From contig JAFXJE010000003.1 of the NCBI GenBank assembly GCA_017532485.1, positions 1-5,775 of the forward strand: DNA of 5,775 nt, written 5' to 3'. This DNA comes from Peptococcaceae bacterium. GTDB taxonomy: Bacteria; Bacillota; Peptococcia; Peptococcales; Peptococcaceae. Every line of letters starts with the position of its first letter. Within the stretch, counting starts at the first letter, position 1. A model generated the notes under the pieces. It saw only the letters and a list, made by a program, of their open reading frames with translations. It did not search any database and was not told the DNA's origin. The translations under genes were made by a program, and so were the position numbers. This document shows, piece by piece, positions 3,095-5,775 of this stretch.

Positions 3095-5775
3095 TTGTAT
3101 TTAAAACGCTTAGAGATACAAGGCTTTAAGTCCTTTGCAGATAAAGTTGAATTTGAATTTCCCAGTGGTATTACAGCAATTGTAGGGCCTAATGGCAGTG
3201 GGAAGTCCAATGTTGTAGATAGTATCCGTTGGGTACTGGGGGAACAGAGTGTAAAAAGCCTCCGAGGCAGTAAAATGGAGGATGTAATTTTTGCCGGTAG
3301 TAGTGATCGTAGAGCTGTAGGTATGGCCCAAGTATCTATGACTATTGATAATAGTGAGCATCTTTTAGCCTTAGATTTTGATGAAATTACCGTAACTAGA
3401 CGTTTATACCGTTCTGGAGAAAGTGAATATTTGATTAATAAATCACCTTGTCGCTTGAAAGATATTCATGAATTGTTTATGGATACAGGTTTAGGCAGAG
3501 AAGGGTTGTCTATTATCAGCCAAGGTAAAGTAGATGAAATTTTAACGCTGAAACCAGAAGATCGGCGTGGCTTGATTGAAGAAGCAGCAGGTATTGTTAA
3601 ATACAAATATCGCAAACGCGAAGCTGAACGCAAATTAGCGGATACAGAAGAAAATATGGTGCGTATCCATGACATTATCAGTGAGTTGTCTGAAAGAGTA
3701 GAGCCTTTAGGTGAACAGGCAGAAAAGGCGAAACAATATAAAATATGGAAAGAAGATTTGGACAAGCTGGAAATTTCCGTAGAAGTAGCTGATATTGAAA
3801 AAAATAAGGCTAAAGAAGAACAGCTTTTAGGTGAAAAACAGAATATTGAAAATCAAGTTGCAGGATTTGCTTCTCAATTAGCCAAAAAGGAAGTTGCGTT
3901 GTCAGAAGAAAAATTTGCGGAACAAGCTGATGAAGAAGAAATGACTCAGTTGCAGCAGCATTTTTTCAGCTTACAAGGTGAAATTGACCGTCGGAAAAAC
4001 GATATTGAAGCTGCCAAAGAAATGGTTAATCATGTTGAGCAACAAAAAGGATTACTGCAAAAGGAAATTAGTGATCAACAGCAAGAATTAACTGATTTAC
4101 AGGAGCAAATCGCGAAACAGCAGAATGAAGCGACAAATTTGAAAGGAAATTTTGTCGAGGAAGAAAAACAATTAGATGATTTACAGGCACAAGCAGTTCA
4201 AGATGAACAAGAGCAGTTTCGCTTAGAACAAGCTGTGGAAGAACAAAAAAATAAGCAGTTTGCAAATATGCAAGAGCAAGCGAGAATTCATAATGAAATT
4301 CAACGCTTAAATCAAGACTTGTTCGGTGGTGATCGCCGTCAAGAAAGACAGGAAGAAAAATTACAAAGTATTAATCTGCAATTGAGTGAAACAGTTAGTG
4401 CAACTATAGATTTGCAAGAATCTTATGAGGAAAAGCTTGCTCTTCAAGAAAATCATCTACGAAAAATTGAAGCTTTGGAGCAGGAACTGGAAAATCGTAA
4501 GCAAGAGCAATTTGTTATGCAAAAAGCTTTGAATGATATTCAAATGCGCTATCAGGAGTCTTTCTCCAAAAAAGAAGCGTTGACTGAACTGGAACATTCT
4601 GGGGAAGGCTATCAATATGGTGTAAAGTCTGTCTTGGAACAAAAAAATGAAGGCAAATTAGAGGGTATCATCGGTACAGTTGCTCAGCTGATTAAAGTAC
4701 CACAAAAATATGAAAAAGCTGTCGAGACGGCAATGGGTGTAAGTTTACAAAATATTGTTACGGAAGATGATAGTCAAGCCCAAAAAGCTATTCAATATTT
4801 GAAGGAACAGAAAAAGGGCAGGGTTACTTTTTTACCATTAAATACAGTAAAAGGTATGCGTGCTGAAGAAGATTTGAGTCAAGAAGCAAATGTAATTGGC
4901 TTAGCAGTAGATTTAATTGAGTTTGAAGGACGTTACCAACAAATTTTGCTGCATTTGTTGGGTAAAGTATGGATAGTAAAAGATTTATCTTCGGCAGTAA
5001 ATATTGGAAAAAAACGTGGTTTCTCTCATCGTTTAGTAACTCTTGATGGCGAATTGATTACACCAGGTGGTGCTTTGACTGGTGGTAATCATAACAAAGA
5101 GCAAAAAGGTTTATTACTTCGACAAAGACAAATCGAAGAGTTAACTGAACAAGTAGCTGAATTACAGCAAAAAATGGATGATAAAAATCAAGAATTAGAT
5201 GATTTTTATTTGATTACCATTGAGAAACAGCAGCAATTGAATAACTTGAAAGAGGAAAGAACAGAATTTGTTCAACAAGTAGCTGCTTTACATCAACAAT
5301 TGGAGCAAAATGCTAAAGACCAAAAGCGTTTGGAAAATGAACAGCACTTGGAACAGCAAGTTCTGGAAGAAATGCTGCAGGAAAAAGTGCAAGCAGCAGA
5401 TAATTTGAAAAAGGCTCAACAATTGGAAATAGAGTTAAAAGAAAAGGAAAATGACCTAAAAGAAGAAATTGTCAAACTGCAAGAGCAGCAACAAGCACAG
5501 CTGCAAGCGATTAAAATTCATCAAGAAGAATTACAAAGTGCGCTTATTCAATTTGCTACAGCTAAACAACGCTGGGAAATTATGCAGCAGCAATATCTTG
5601 AAGTAGAAGGCAGAGCTGAACAATTACAGCAGACGATAAAGCAAAAAGAAGAAAATTACCGAACTTTGCTTAATCAATATCAAATGAAACAACAGGAAAT
5701 TGTTGAACATCAGCAGTATGTAGAAGAACATTTACCAAAACTGCAGGCAGAAAATCAACAGCTGGAATTAAAAAA
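3095..5775 (+). CDS. smc: Chromosome segregation SMC ATPase, N-terminal 893 codons (3' end outside window)
   Basis: SMC dimers, with ScpA and ScpB, load on DNA and extrude loops to compact and separate chromosomes. The frame stays open from the TTG at 3095 to the window edge, about three quarters of the family's usual length near 1,180 aa. The start is fixed by family identity from the first residue (M-Y-L-K-R-L-E-I-Q-G-F-K-S-F) and the AGGAGGGG site. Order: N-terminal head about 1-165 with Walker A G31-P-N-G-S-G-K37-S-N, the Q-loop Q143 in 'LSIISQGKVDEIL', and E162-E-A-A-G. The first coiled coil spans about 170-515. The hinge spans about 520-665, opening with 'EGIIGTVAQLI' at 523 and closing with G658-G-A-L-T-G-G664. 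The second coiled coil runs from about 670 to the edge and is very rich in Gln. The ABC signature, Walker B and the C-terminal head lie beyond the window. No frameshift is seen. Confidence 0.96.
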   Translation, partial: MYLKRLEIQGFKSFADKVEFEFPSGITAIVGPNGSGKSNVVDSIRWVLGEQSVKSLRGSKMEDVIFAGSSDRRAVGMAQVSMTIDNSEHLLALDFDEITVTRRLYRSGESEYLINKSPCRLKDIHELFMDTGLGREGLSIISQGKVDEILTLKPEDRRGLIEEAAGIVKYKYRKREAERKLADTEENMVRIHDIISELSERVEPLGEQAEKAKQYKIWKEDLDKLEISVEVADIEKNKAKEEQLLGEKQNIENQVAGFASQLAKKEVALSEEKFAEQADEEEMTQLQQHFFSLQGEIDRRKNDIEAAKEMVNHVEQQKGLLQKEISDQQQELTDLQEQIAKQQNEATNLKGNFVEEEKQLDDLQAQAVQDEQEQFRLEQAVEEQKNKQFANMQEQARIHNEIQRLNQDLFGGDRRQERQEEKLQSINLQLSETVSATIDLQESYEEKLALQENHLRKIEALEQELENRKQEQFVMQKALNDIQMRYQESFSKKEALTELEHSGEGYQYGVKSVLEQKNEGKLEGIIGTVAQLIKVPQKYEKAVETAMGVSLQNIVTEDDSQAQKAIQYLKEQKKGRVTFLPLNTVKGMRAEEDLSQEANVIGLAVDLIEFEGRYQQILLHLLGKVWIVKDLSSAVNIGKKRGFSHRLVTLDGELITPGGALTGGNHNKEQKGLLLRQRQIEELTEQVAELQQKMDDKNQELDDFYLITIEKQQQLNNLKEERTEFVQQVAALHQQLEQNAKDQKRLENEQHLEQQVLEEMLQEKVQAADNLKKAQQLEIELKEKENDLKEEIVKLQEQQQAQLQAIKIHQEELQSALIQFATAKQRWEIMQQQYLEVEGRAEQLQQTIKQKEENYRTLLNQYQMKQQEIVEHQQYVEEHLPKLQAENQQLELK

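Noticed and set aside
3110..4642. Several minus-strand open frames opposite smc (3110-3361, 3466-3765, 4068-4265, 4457-4642)
   Set aside because: All are antisense to the conserved smc frame, have no supporting ribosome binding sites that I could see, and show Phe/Leu/Ser-rich composition expected from the reverse of a Gln/Glu/Lys-rich coiled coil.

Overview
The window is AT-rich, densely packed bacterial chromosome. It carries a conserved rnc-smc pair, strong GGAGG-type ribosome binding sites and low-GC codon use, which together point to a Bacillota (Firmicutes) genome. Gut-associated Negativicutes or Clostridia are plausible, but I cannot fix the genus from this sequence. I see no phage, transposon, CRISPR, tRNA or rRNA signal, and no stretch over 300 bases without a gene.

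Layout. (1) Positions 1-1275 hold a tight + strand cluster: the 3' end of a tRNA CCA-adding enzyme gene, a complete TrmH/SpoU-family RNA 2'-O-methyltransferase gene, and an 82-codon gene of unknown function starting 2 nt after the methyltransferase stop. (2) A good sigma-A-type promoter with an extended -10 begins directly after that stop. It drives a small membrane protein of the 'small multi-drug export' family (1360-1860), and a tandem 12-bp repeat lies at its predicted transcription start. (3) A perfect 8-bp hairpin at 1865-1884 separates this gene from a convergent minus-strand gene (1899-2258). That gene encodes a NifX/NifB-type (MTH1175-like) protein with a Cys/His-rich tail. (4) A short divergent intergenic region (2259-2359) carries two back-to-back promoter candidates whose -10 boxes share the palindrome ATTATAAT. 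The leftward one reads the NifX-like gene and the rightward one reads rnc (RNase III, 2360-3082). (5) smc (chromosome condensation ATPase) follows rnc after 12 nt. It uses a TTG start and a strong Shine-Dalgarno, and runs off the right edge after 893 codons, with the head N-half, first coiled coil, hinge and most of the second coiled coil present.

How the genes fit together. Most of the window is housekeeping: tRNA 3'-end completion, RNA methylation, double-stranded RNA processing and chromosome organisation. The two accessory-looking genes are the membrane protein and the metal-binding NifX-like protein, each with its own promoter. I do not see a new multi-gene system. The points most worth a second look are the shared -10 divergent promoter, the Cys/His tail of the NifX-like protein, the tandem repeat in front of the membrane protein gene, and the small unknown protein coupled to the methyltransferase.
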